A stretch of DNA of 64,000 nucleotides from JACVRW01 sp963746825 (GTDB taxonomy: Bacteria > Actinomycetota > Thermoleophilia > Solirubrobacterales > Thermoleophilaceae): contig CAVVCU010000005.1 in NCBI GenBank assembly GCA_963746825.1, forward strand, positions 310,001-374,000, in the 5' to 3' direction. Positions 51,021-59,004 of this stretch are shown here, in pieces (the stretch's first letter is position 1; every line of letters begins with the position of its first letter). The translations under genes and the position numbers were made by a program. The notes under the pieces were generated by a model. That model was not told the DNA's origin. It was given only the letters and a program-made list of their open reading frames with translations, and did no database searches.

Positions 51021-51950
51021 ATGGCGTTCTCCCTCCGAAAGTCTTCAGAGCGTGGCACCGTCGGTCTTGACATCGACGGGCGCTACCTCGCCGCCGCCCA
51101 GGTCGACAACGGCCGGGTGGTACGCGGCGCGAGCCTCGATCTTCCCGACGGCCTCGTTCGCGACGGCGAGGTGACCGACCCCGGCGCGCTCGGCCACCAG
51201 ATCAAGCAGTTCGCCGCCACGGCCGGGCTGCCCAAGAACGTGCGCATCGGCGTGGCCAACCAGCAGATCGTGGTGCGCGTGGTCGAGCTTCCGCGCATCG
51301 ACGACGACAAGCAGCGCGACCAGGCGGTCCGCTTCCAGGCCTCCGAGGCCATCGCCATGCCGCTAAACGAGGCGGTGCTCGATCACCAGATCGCCGGCTA
51401 CGCCGACGCCCCCGACGGCACTCCCCGCATGCAGGTGGTGCTGGTGGCAGCCCGGCGCAAGATGGTGGAGACCCTGGTCGAGGCCGTGAAGGCCGCGGGC
51501 CTGAAGGCGGAGGGCATCGATCTCGACGCCTTCGCCCTCGTGCGGGCCCTGGCGGGAAGCGGACACGACGCCCAGGAGGGCGCCACCGTGTTCTGCCACC
51601 TCGGTGGCGTGACCAACCTGGCCGTCGCGGTCGGGTCGTCCTGCTTCTTCACCCGTCCGCTCTCGGCCGTTTGGGACGACGAGGACGCCGGCTCGCGGCT
51701 CGCCGACGAGGTCCGGCTGTCGATCGACTACTACATGACCCAGCCCCAGGCGCGCCCCGTGGGCGCGGTCGTGCTCTCCGGCCCCGGCTCGGCCGACGAC
51801 GGCCTGGTTAAGGACCTGGGCCTGCACGTGGGCATGCCCGTCGAGGCCGCCGCGCCGCTCGGCCAGATCGACTCGTCGGGCCTCGAGGCCGGCGAGGATC
51901 CCCACCGCTATACCGTCGCGGCGGGACTGTCGCTCGGAGCGCTGGCGTGA
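51021..51950 (+). CDS. pilM: type IV pilus alignment protein PilM
   Basis: A 309-residue actin-fold cytoplasmic protein. Its first ATP-binding strand is GTVGLDIDGRYLAAAQV. NVRIGVANQQIVVRVVELP and MQVVLVAARRKMVETLVEAV are typical of PilM, and a late phosphate-like loop reads VVLSGPGSADD. In known systems it binds the cytoplasmic N-terminus of PilN. First gene of an operon with pilN, pilO and a PilP-position gene, all overlapping by four bases. Confidence 0.93.
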   Translation: MAFSLRKSSERGTVGLDIDGRYLAAAQVDNGRVVRGASLDLPDGLVRDGEVTDPGALGHQIKQFAATAGLPKNVRIGVANQQIVVRVVELPRIDDDKQRDQAVRFQASEAIAMPLNEAVLDHQIAGYADAPDGTPRMQVVLVAARRKMVETLVEAVKAAGLKAEGIDLDAFALVRALAGSGHDAQEGATVFCHLGGVTNLAVAVGSSCFFTRPLSAVWDDEDAGSRLADEVRLSIDYYMTQPQARPVGAVVLSGPGSADDGLVKDLGLHVGMPVEAAAPLGQIDSSGLEAGEDPHRYTVAAGLSLGALA

Positions 51951-52636
51951 AGGCCGTCAACCTCCTGCCCCAGGAGGCGCGGCGGCGACCGGCCGGCGAG
52001 GGCAGCAAGGCCGCCTACATCGTCTGCGGGGTGCTGGCGCTGCTGCTCCTGATGTCGGCCGCGTACGTCCTCACCTCCAACACGATCGCCGAGCGCACGA
52101 GCCAGGCCGCCGCCGCGGGCGCAGAGGCCGACCGCCTGGAGGCCGAAGCCGCCGCACAGGCGGGCTACACGAGCTTCGCCGACGTCGCCCAGCAGCGGCT
52201 CGCCTCCGTGGCCGGCGTGGCTCAGACGCGCTTCGACTGGGAACGGCTGATGCGCGAGGTCTCGCACGTGATGCCCGAGGGCAGCTGGCTGCAGGCCACC
52301 GACGCCTCGGTCAGCGGCGATCCGAACGCCACCGCCGCCGCGCCGCCGGTCGGCGCCGCGGCGATCCCCACCGGCCCCTACGCGAGCTTCGTCGGGTGTA
52401 CGCCCGATCAGGACGACGTGGCCCAGATCATGGTCCGCCTTCGCCAGCTGCACCGGGTGGAGGACGTGAAGCTCAAGGAGTCGACCCAGGAGCTGGGCGG
52501 GGGCGAGGCGACGGTCGACAACTGCGGCGCCCTCTACAAGTTCGACGTGAGCGTGACCTTCAGCCCGACCGGGCCGCCGCGCGAGGCGCCGCGCGGCTCC
52601 ACCGGGGTTCCCGCGTCACTGGGCGGTGGATCGTGA
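51947..52636 (+). CDS. pilN: type IV pilus alignment protein PilN-like
   Basis: A 229-residue bitopic protein. The short cytoplasmic N-terminus begins MKAVNLLPQEARRR, the conserved NLLP motif that PilM recognises. One membrane helix (about 24-45) is followed by a coiled stretch rich in Ala/Glu and a periplasmic domain with FDWERLMREVSHVMPEGSWLQ. The GTG start overlaps the pilM stop. Position and motif make the call good despite low sequence conservation of the family. Confidence 0.88.
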   Translation: MKAVNLLPQEARRRPAGEGSKAAYIVCGVLALLLLMSAAYVLTSNTIAERTSQAAAAGAEADRLEAEAAAQAGYTSFADVAQQRLASVAGVAQTRFDWERLMREVSHVMPEGSWLQATDASVSGDPNATAAAPPVGAAAIPTGPYASFVGCTPDQDDVAQIMVRLRQLHRVEDVKLKESTQELGGGEATVDNCGALYKFDVSVTFSPTGPPREAPRGSTGVPASLGGGS

Positions 52637-53541
52637 CCCTCACCGAGCGCGATCGCAAGGTCATGATCTTCCTGGTCCCGGTCCTCGTGATCTTCGGCTA
52701 CTGGTTCCTGCTCCTGTCCCCGCAGCGCAAGGAGGCCTCCAAGGCCGCCGAGGAGGTGGCCCAGCAGGAGGACCGCCGCGACACAGCCCAGCAGCAGCTC
52801 GACGCCGCCAGGGGAGCCGAGCAGGACTTCTCGGCCGACTACACGCAGGTGGTGCGCCTGGGCAAGGCCATCCCGGCGTCGGTCGACATGCCCAGCCTGA
52901 TCGTTCAGCTCGACGCCGCGGCGGCCGGCACGGGCATCAACTTCACCAAGATCAAGACGGGCGAGCGCCTGGACTCGGCCGCCACCGCGCCCACGGGCAC
53001 CAGCGCGATCCCGCCGGGCACGACGGCGCCCGCCGATCCCGCCACGCCCGCGGCGGCCGGCGGTGAGCAGGCCCAGAGCGCACCGGGGGGCGCCGCGGAA
53101 GCGGCCAACAACACGGCCCAGACGGCCAACGAGCAGGCCGCGGCCACCGATACCCCGACCGCCCCCGGGACCACGGCGTCCGCGCCGCCAGGGCTGGAGA
53201 CGGTCCCCCTCGAGCTCGAGTTCACCGGCAACTTCTTCAACCTGGCCGACTTCTTCCACCGCGTGAAGCGCTTCGTGGAAGTGGCGGAGAGCGACGTGGT
53301 CGTGAGCGGCCGCCTGCTGACCATCGAAGGGGTGCGCTGGGCCAGCGACCCCGAGCTCTTTCCGAAGATCCGAGCCGAGATGAAGGCGACCATCTACCTG
53401 TCCCCGCAGGCCCAGGGCGCCACGGCGGGGGCCACGCCCGCCGGGCCGGCACCCACGGACACGACCCCGGCGGGCACCGCGCCCCCGGCGGGCACCGCGC
53501 CCGACCCCGCGGTAGCGCCGGCGGCGGCGGCCACCCCATGA
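52633..53541 (+). CDS. pilO: type IV pilus alignment protein PilO-like
   Basis: A 302-residue bitopic protein: cytoplasmic LTERDRKVM, one helix (about 10-28), coiled coil (about 35-65) and a periplasmic ferredoxin-like domain split by a ~80-residue Ala/Thr/Pro/Gln-rich insertion (about 115-195). The domain resumes with LELEFTGNFFNLADFFHRVKRF, typical of PilO. A low-complexity Pro/Ala/Thr tail with a duplicated GTAPPAGTAP ends the protein. GTG start overlapping pilN; ATGA overlap with the next gene. Confidence 0.85.
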   Translation: MTLTERDRKVMIFLVPVLVIFGYWFLLLSPQRKEASKAAEEVAQQEDRRDTAQQQLDAARGAEQDFSADYTQVVRLGKAIPASVDMPSLIVQLDAAAAGTGINFTKIKTGERLDSAATAPTGTSAIPPGTTAPADPATPAAAGGEQAQSAPGGAAEAANNTAQTANEQAAATDTPTAPGTTASAPPGLETVPLELEFTGNFFNLADFFHRVKRFVEVAESDVVVSGRLLTIEGVRWASDPELFPKIRAEMKATIYLSPQAQGATAGATPAGPAPTDTTPAGTAPPAGTAPDPAVAPAAAATP

Positions 53542-54480
53542 AGAACCTGATCGACAACGTCTGGGCCGACCTGCGCGAGAAGCGACTCTGGCCGGTGGCC
53601 GCGCTGCTGCTGGCGGCGCTCGTCGCGGTCCCGCTGGTGCTCAAGAAGGTCCCCGAGGAGCCTCCGCCCGGCGCAGCCGGTCGCGGCCGCGCCCGCTCCC
53701 GCGCCCGAGTCCAGGGAGCTCAAGGGCCTGGCGAGCGTGAAGCTGGCGGAGACCCTGGAACAGAACGGCTCCTCGCTCGACGCCTTCGACCCGGAGGACC
53801 CGTTCCGCCCGCCGCGGCGGGTCGTGGAGGACGCGCAGGACGAGCTCGAACAGGGCGTGCAGGTGGACGACGAGGTCACCCTCAGCGAGGACATCGTCGA
53901 GGGCGGCACGGGCCTCGGCTCCGGCGATACGGGCGGCGGTGACACCGGCTCCGGCGGCGGCGACACCGGCGGGGACACGGGCGGCGAGACCGGCGGCGGC
54001 GAGGGCCCCACCACCGAGACCACCGAGTACACCTACGTGCTCGACGTGACGTTCACCAACAACGGGCGCACGCGCAAGATCAAGGGCATGGAGCGCCTCG
54101 ACCTGCTGCCGAGCGCCGCCTCCCCGCTGCTGCTGTTCCTCGGCGTGTCCCCCGATGCGGGCAACGCGGTGTTCCTCGTCGACTCCAAGCTCGAGACGGC
54201 CGGCGAGGGCCGCTGTGAGCCGAACAACGCCGAGTGCGGATTCCTATATCTCGGGGCCGGCTCGGAGCACATGTTCACCAACGAGAACGGCGACAGCTAC
54301 CGACTGCGGATCGACCAGATCCGCCGGGTGGAGCTGATCGAGCCCGGTGAAGCACAACCCAAGGCGGCGCTGAGCGCATCCGGCGCGCGCCGGCGCTTCA
54401 GCTCGCCCCTGATCTCCGACCTCGTGAGCGTGTCCAGCACCAGATCCGATAACTCAAAGCGCGCCCCGGGCCGTCGATAA
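53538..54480 (+). pseudogene. bitopic pilus protein in the PilP position, frameshifted
   Basis: The first frame gives MKNLIDNVWADLREKRLWP and one membrane helix; after about 45 residues it degenerates into Arg/Gly-rich shadow sequence. The second frame supplies the rest: LASVKLAETLEQNGSSLDAF, a Gly/Asp/Thr low-complexity linker (GDTGGGDTGSGGGDTGGD) and a C-terminal beta domain (DVTFTNNGRTRKIKG, GSEHMFTNENGDSYRLRI). Removing one C from the CCC at 53667-53669 joins them into a 313-residue protein. Position after pilO suggests a PilP-like or minor alignment component; sequence similarity to PilP is not evident. Since the operon is otherwise intact, an assembly error is plausible. Confidence 0.75.
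54454..54480 (+). promoter_or_regulatory. possible sigma-28-type promoter before the IPT protein
   Basis: TCAA at 54454-54457 (in CTCAAAG), exactly 15 bases, GTCGATAA at 54473-54480 (seven of eight matches). It lies at the 3' end of the upstream gene, nine bases before ATG 54490. Confidence 0.4.
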
Positions 54481-54489
54481 GGGCTAGGC

Positions 54490-55863
54490 ATGCGCGGTCT
54501 CGTCTCCACCCTCCTGCTTGCGCTCTGCGCCGTGGGGCTGCTCGTGGCCGCTCCCGCCTCCTTCGCGGCGGTGAAGAAGAAGACCGGGCCCACCCCCAAG
54601 ATCACTCGCGTCGCGCCGATGCGCATCAGCGTCGGCGCCAAGCTCACCATCACCGGACGGCACTTCAAGAGCAAGCGCACGGCCAACACCATCATCTTCC
54701 GGGCGCCGGGCGGGCGCTCGGCGTTCGCCAAGCCGCGCCGCGCGAGCACCACCAAGCTCATCGTGACCGTGCCCGGCTCGGTGCGGCGCCTGCTCGCCGG
54801 CGGAGCCGGCAGCCCCCGGCCCACCCGCTTCAAGCTGCGCGTGCTGGCCGGCAAGTTCAGCAAGTTCACGACGCGCCGGTTGTCGCCGGTGATCACAAGC
54901 GGGGGAGGCGGGGGTGGCCCCGGAGGCGGCTCGGTTCCGTCCTGCGACTCGAGCGCGGACCACGACGGCGATCTCCTGACCAACAGCTTCGAGATCCAGA
55001 TCAAGACCGATCCGTGCCTGCGCGACACCGACGCGGACAACGTGGAGGACGGCTACGAGTTCCAGTCCGCGCTCGACCTCAACTACTACCCGCGCACGCT
55101 GCCGCTGCCCTACCCCGGGCGCCGCCCCTACCCCAACGCGCTCGACCCGAGCGACGGCAACGTCGACTACGACGGCGACGGGCTCTGGCTGTCGGAGGAG
55201 TACAAGCTCTGGATCCGCTACTCGGCGGACGGCGCTTTGCGCGGCGGCCGGCCGCAGACGCTGAGCGGGCTGCTCTACAGCGACGGCCTGCAGAAGTCGA
55301 TCGATCCGGCGCCGGCCTCGGCTCCCGTGGGCACGCTCGCGCGCTGGGCGCTCGACATCGACAACGACGGCACCCTGTGGGACGACGAGCGCGACGCCGA
55401 CGCCGACGGCCTGGGCAACTGGGACGAGCAGCACGGCCGCTTCACCGAGGCATGGTGGCCCGCCACCTTCGACGGCAACGGGCTGCCCAAGGAGTCCAAG
55501 TACCCCGAGCTCGACTTCCTCGACAACGAGGATCTCGGGAACCTCGATGCCGCGGCCGATCCCGACATGGACGGCGACGGAGTGCCGGACGGATCCGACG
55601 ACCACGACCACGACGGGCTCTCCAACGCCTTCGAGGTCCACCGTCCCGGGGACTACCTCGCCGACGCGTTCGGGCCGCCCGCGCCGGGTCCGAACATCTG
55701 GGCCTACGTGAACCCGTTCAACCCCTGCAAGCCGATCCGTTCGGAGCGCTGCCACCGCAGCGTGCCGTTCGGCTACTACGACGGCGACCAGGCTCCGCCG
55801 GTGGGCAACGCCCCGCCCGCGGGGTATCCGTCGAGCGGAGTCCCGCCGACTCCGGATAACTAG
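54490..55863 (+). CDS. secreted IPT/TIG-domain protein with calcium-binding Asp repeats
   Basis: 457 residues with a signal peptide (about 1-27, cleavage near SFAA). An IPT/TIG beta-sandwich follows (about 35-130: PKITRVAPMRISVGAKLTITG). A poly-Gly hinge leads to a long region with many DxDxDG-type calcium loops (HDGDLLTNSFE, DTDADNVEDGYE, DYDGDGLWLSEE, DIDNDGTLWDDE, DMDGDGVPDGSDDHDHDG). The pattern resembles thrombospondin type 3/EF-hand-like repeats. It is the last gene of the pilus operon and could be a surface adhesin or pilus-associated protein whose folding depends on calcium. This role is inferred from position. Confidence 0.8.
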   Translation: MRGLVSTLLLALCAVGLLVAAPASFAAVKKKTGPTPKITRVAPMRISVGAKLTITGRHFKSKRTANTIIFRAPGGRSAFAKPRRASTTKLIVTVPGSVRRLLAGGAGSPRPTRFKLRVLAGKFSKFTTRRLSPVITSGGGGGGPGGGSVPSCDSSADHDGDLLTNSFEIQIKTDPCLRDTDADNVEDGYEFQSALDLNYYPRTLPLPYPGRRPYPNALDPSDGNVDYDGDGLWLSEEYKLWIRYSADGALRGGRPQTLSGLLYSDGLQKSIDPAPASAPVGTLARWALDIDNDGTLWDDERDADADGLGNWDEQHGRFTEAWWPATFDGNGLPKESKYPELDFLDNEDLGNLDAAADPDMDGDGVPDGSDDHDHDGLSNAFEVHRPGDYLADAFGPPAPGPNIWAYVNPFNPCKPIRSERCHRSVPFGYYDGDQAPPVGNAPPAGYPSSGVPPTPDN

Positions 55864-55877
55864 ACGAGGGGCGTTTG

Positions 55878-55883
55878 TAGGGT
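55878..55883 (+). promoter_or_regulatory. -10 element of aroC
   Basis: TAGGGT nine bases before the aroC ATG. The intervening AGGGG could alternatively act as a ribosome binding site on a longer transcript. Confidence 0.35.
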
Positions 55884-55892
55884 AGGGGCGCT

Positions 55893-57056
55893 ATGTCCCT
55901 GCGCTTCGTAACCGCCGGCGAGTCCCACGGTCCCGGCCTGACGACGATCGTCGAAGGCCTCCCGGCTGGCCTCGAGCTGAGCCCCGCGGACATCGACACC
56001 GACCTCGCCCGCCGCCAGCTCGGCCACGGGCGCGGCGGGCGTATGAAGATCGAGAAGGACCGCGCCGAGGTGACCGCCGGCGTGCGCCACGGCCGCACGC
56101 TCGGGAGCCCGGTGTGCCTGCGCGTGGACAACCGCGACTACCGCAACTGGGAGGAGCGGATGAGCCCGTGGCCCGTCGACGCCGAGGTGGCCGAGGTCCA
56201 TCTGCCGCGCCCGGGGCATGCCGACCTGGCGGGCGCCATGAAGTACGGCCACAGCGACGTCCGCAACGTGCTCGAGCGCGCGTCGGCGCGGGAGACCGCC
56301 GCCCGGGTGGCGGCCGGAGCGCTGGCCAAGGCCTTTCTGCGCGAGCTCGGCGCCACGGTCGTGTCCCGGGTCACTCGCATCGGGGCGGTGGCCGCGCCGG
56401 GCGACGAGCCGCGCCTGGAGGACTTCGAGGGCGTCGACGAATCGCCGGTGCGCTGTCTCGACGCCGACGCGAGCGCGGCGATGGTGGCCGAGATCGACCG
56501 CGCCCGCAAGGCCAACGAGTCGCTCGGCGGGGTGTTCGAGGTGCGCGCGTTCGGCCTCGTGCCCGGTATCGGCTCGCACATCTCCTGGGAGGAGCGCCTC
56601 GACGGCCGCCTGGCCGGCGCGGTCATGTCGATCCAGGCGATGAAGGGCGTGGGAATCGGCGACGGCTTCGAGCTCGCCGAGCGCGACGGGTCTCAGGCCC
56701 ACGACGAGATCTTCTTCACCGAGGAGCGCGGCTTCTTTCGCGAGACCAACCGCGCGGGCGGCCTCGAGGGGGGCATGACCACCGGCGATCCGCTGGTGCT
56801 GCGCGCCGCGATGAAGCCCCTGCCCACCCTCACCAAGCCGTTGCGCAGCGTCGACCTGGCCACCAAGGAGCCGGCCCAGGCCCTGCGCGAGCGCACCGAC
56901 TCGTGCACCGTCCCCGCCGCCGGCGTGGTGGGCGAGGCGATGGTGGCCCTCGTGCTGGCCGCGGGCTACCGCGAGAAGTTCGGCGGCGACCACATCGATG
57001 ACGTCCGCTCGGCGCTGAGCGCCTACACCGAGCGGATCGGATGGACTCGGGCATAG
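55893..57056 (+). CDS. aroC: chorismate synthase
   Basis: A 387-residue FMN-dependent enzyme that converts EPSP to chorismate. Signatures are RFVTAGESHGPGL at the start, the RRQLGHGRGGRMKIEKD segment, GHADLAGAMKYGHSDVRNVLERASARET, and RTDSCTVPAAGVVGEAM near the end. Normal actinobacterial length. It overlaps aroKB by 16 bases, heading an aroC-aroKB-aroQ-pepQ-tauE run. Confidence 0.97.
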   Translation: MSLRFVTAGESHGPGLTTIVEGLPAGLELSPADIDTDLARRQLGHGRGGRMKIEKDRAEVTAGVRHGRTLGSPVCLRVDNRDYRNWEERMSPWPVDAEVAEVHLPRPGHADLAGAMKYGHSDVRNVLERASARETAARVAAGALAKAFLRELGATVVSRVTRIGAVAAPGDEPRLEDFEGVDESPVRCLDADASAAMVAEIDRARKANESLGGVFEVRAFGLVPGIGSHISWEERLDGRLAGAVMSIQAMKGVGIGDGFELAERDGSQAHDEIFFTEERGFFRETNRAGGLEGGMTTGDPLVLRAAMKPLPTLTKPLRSVDLATKEPAQALRERTDSCTVPAAGVVGEAMVALVLAAGYREKFGGDHIDDVRSALSAYTERIGWTRA

Positions 57057-58567
57057 ACGGCGCGCTCGTCCTCGTCGGCTTCATGGGCGCCGGCAAGTCG
57101 ACCGGCGCGCGTGCGCTGGCGGCCGAGCTGGGAGCGAGCGCAGTCGATTCCGACCGCGAGCTCGAGCTCGCGCTGGGCGAGCCGATCGAGGGCTTCTTCG
57201 ACCGCCGCGGGGAGGAGGCCTTCCGCGAGCGCGAGGAGGAGATCGTCTGCGAGCTGCTGGCCCGCGGCGACGCTCCGGTGATCGCGCTCGGCGGCGGCGC
57301 CGTGCAGTCCGAGCGCGTCCGCGAGGCGCTCGGCCGCCACACCGTGGTGCACCTGGAGGTCGATCCCGAGAGCGCCTGGCGCCGGGCCTCGGGCGGGGGG
57401 CGGCCCCTGGCGCGTGACCGGACCCGCTTCGCCCAGTTGCACAGCGACCGGGTGGCCCTCTACGAGTCGGTGGCCGACGGGGTGATGCCGCCCGGCGACC
57501 GCGATGCGCTGCGCCGCGCGCTGCCGTTCCTGGCCGCGCTGCGGGAGGCCCCCTCGGGCACGCGGCTCGTGTGGGCCACGGCGCAGTCCGGCGACTATCC
57601 CGTGTTCCTCGGCCGCGGGCTGATCGAGTCGGGCTTCTTCCCGCCGCTCGGCGGACGGCGCCACGTGGTGACCGACGAGAACGTCGCGCCGCTCCAGCAG
57701 GTCGACGGCCACAGCCGCACGGTGGTGGCGGCGGGCGAGGAGCGCAAGACGCTCGCCCAGGCCGAAGCGGTGCTGCGCTCGCTGGCCCAGGCCGGCGCCG
57801 AGCGCTCGGACCTCGTGGTGGCGGTCGGCGGTGGGGTGGTGGGCGACCTGGCCGGATTCTGCGCCGCCGTGTACCAGCGCGGGATGGGCCACGTGCAGGT
57901 GCCGACCTCGCTGGTGGCGCAGGTCGACTCGGCCTACGGCGGGAAGACCGGCGTCGATCTCCCGGAGGGCAAGAACTACGCGGGCTCCTATCACCAGCCC
58001 GCCGCCGTGCTGTGCGACCCCGCGGCGCTCGACACGCTGCCGGAGGCGGAGGCCGCGGCGGGCTATGCGGAGGTGGTCAAGACCGCACTGATCGCGGGCG
58101 GAGCGCTGTGGGCGCGAGTGCGCCAGGGCCAGCCGCCCGGAGCGCGGGAGATCATGGGCTGCGTGCGCACGAAGCTCGGGGTGGTGAGAGAGGACGAGCG
58201 CGACGGCGGGCGCCGGCAGGTGCTCAACCTCGGGCACACGGTGGGGCACGCGATCGAGGCCGCCACCGGCTACGGGCGTTACCGCCACGGCGAGGCGGTG
58301 GGGATCGGCCTGCTGGCCGCGCTGAGGCTGTCCGAGCGCGAGGCGCTGCGGGCCGAGGTTTCCGAACTGCTGGCGGCGCGCGGCCTGCCGCTCTCCTTCT
58401 CCGGGGCCGGCGTCGACGAGGTGGTGGCGCTGGTCGCGCGCGACAAGAAGAGCGAGGGCGGGCGCGTGCCGTTCGTGCTCGTGGAGGCGCCGGGCGTGGT
58501 GACCCCAGGCCACGAGATCGAGAGCGAGCGGCTGCGCGAGGCGGTGGAGGAGGTGCACGCATGGTGA
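57041..58567 (+). CDS. aroKB: bifunctional shikimate kinase / 3-dehydroquinate synthase (AroK-AroB fusion)
   Basis: 508 residues. Residues 1-165 are shikimate kinase: P-loop GFMGAGKST at about 13-21, DSDRELE and GGGAVQSERVR. Residues ~170-508 are 3-dehydroquinate synthase: VVAVGGGVVGDLAGFCAAVY, PTSLVAQVDSAYGGKTGVDL, and metal ligands in AGYAEVVKTALI and LNLGHTVGHAIE with the His in YRHGEAV. It catalyses two non-consecutive steps of the shikimate pathway. No intervening stop or frame change, so the fusion is real. Confidence 0.96.
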   Translation: MDSGIDGALVLVGFMGAGKSTGARALAAELGASAVDSDRELELALGEPIEGFFDRRGEEAFREREEEIVCELLARGDAPVIALGGGAVQSERVREALGRHTVVHLEVDPESAWRRASGGGRPLARDRTRFAQLHSDRVALYESVADGVMPPGDRDALRRALPFLAALREAPSGTRLVWATAQSGDYPVFLGRGLIESGFFPPLGGRRHVVTDENVAPLQQVDGHSRTVVAAGEERKTLAQAEAVLRSLAQAGAERSDLVVAVGGGVVGDLAGFCAAVYQRGMGHVQVPTSLVAQVDSAYGGKTGVDLPEGKNYAGSYHQPAAVLCDPAALDTLPEAEAAAGYAEVVKTALIAGGALWARVRQGQPPGAREIMGCVRTKLGVVREDERDGGRRQVLNLGHTVGHAIEAATGYGRYRHGEAVGIGLLAALRLSEREALRAEVSELLAARGLPLSFSGAGVDEVVALVARDKKSEGGRVPFVLVEAPGVVTPGHEIESERLREAVEEVHAW

Positions 58568-59004
58568 GACACCGGATCTCCGTTCTGCACGGGGTCAACC
58601 TCGACGTGCTCGGACGACGCCCCACCGAGCACTACGGCGGGTTGACCCTGACCGAGCTCGAGGTGCGGGTTCAGATCTTCGCGCGCGAGCTCGAGCTCGA
58701 GGTGGCCTTCTTCCAGACCAACCACGAGGGCGAGTACTGCGAGTACCTGCATCGCGCCGGCGAGGGGGCCCACGGCCTCATCCTCAACCCCGGGGCGTGG
58801 ACTCACTACTCGTGGGCCATCCGCGATGCGCTCGAGGTGGCGGGCCTGCCCGCGGTCGAGGTACACCTCTCCGCGGTCGACCAGCGCGAGGAGTGGAGAC
58901 GGGTGTCGGTGATCGACTCCCTGTGCCTGGCCACCGTCCAGGGCAAGGGGCCGGAGGGCTACCGCGAGGCGCTCGAGCTGCTGCGCGCGGGGATCGAGGC
59001 ATGA
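58561..59004 (+). CDS. aroQ: type II 3-dehydroquinate dehydratase, divergent
   Basis: 147 residues, the usual length of dodecameric AroQ, which dehydrates 3-dehydroquinate. The normal NGPNLNLLG start is altered to HGVNLDVLGRRPTEHYGG, but the catalytic Tyr (HYGG) and Arg remain. NPGAWTHYSWAIRDAL replaces NPAAYTHTSVALRDA. EVHLS keeps the Glu-Val-His trio and REEWRR the late Arg. The active site appears intact despite divergent edges. Overlaps aroKB by seven bases and pepQ by ATGA. Confidence 0.9.
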   Translation: MVRHRISVLHGVNLDVLGRRPTEHYGGLTLTELEVRVQIFARELELEVAFFQTNHEGEYCEYLHRAGEGAHGLILNPGAWTHYSWAIRDALEVAGLPAVEVHLSAVDQREEWRRVSVIDSLCLATVQGKGPEGYREALELLRAGIEA

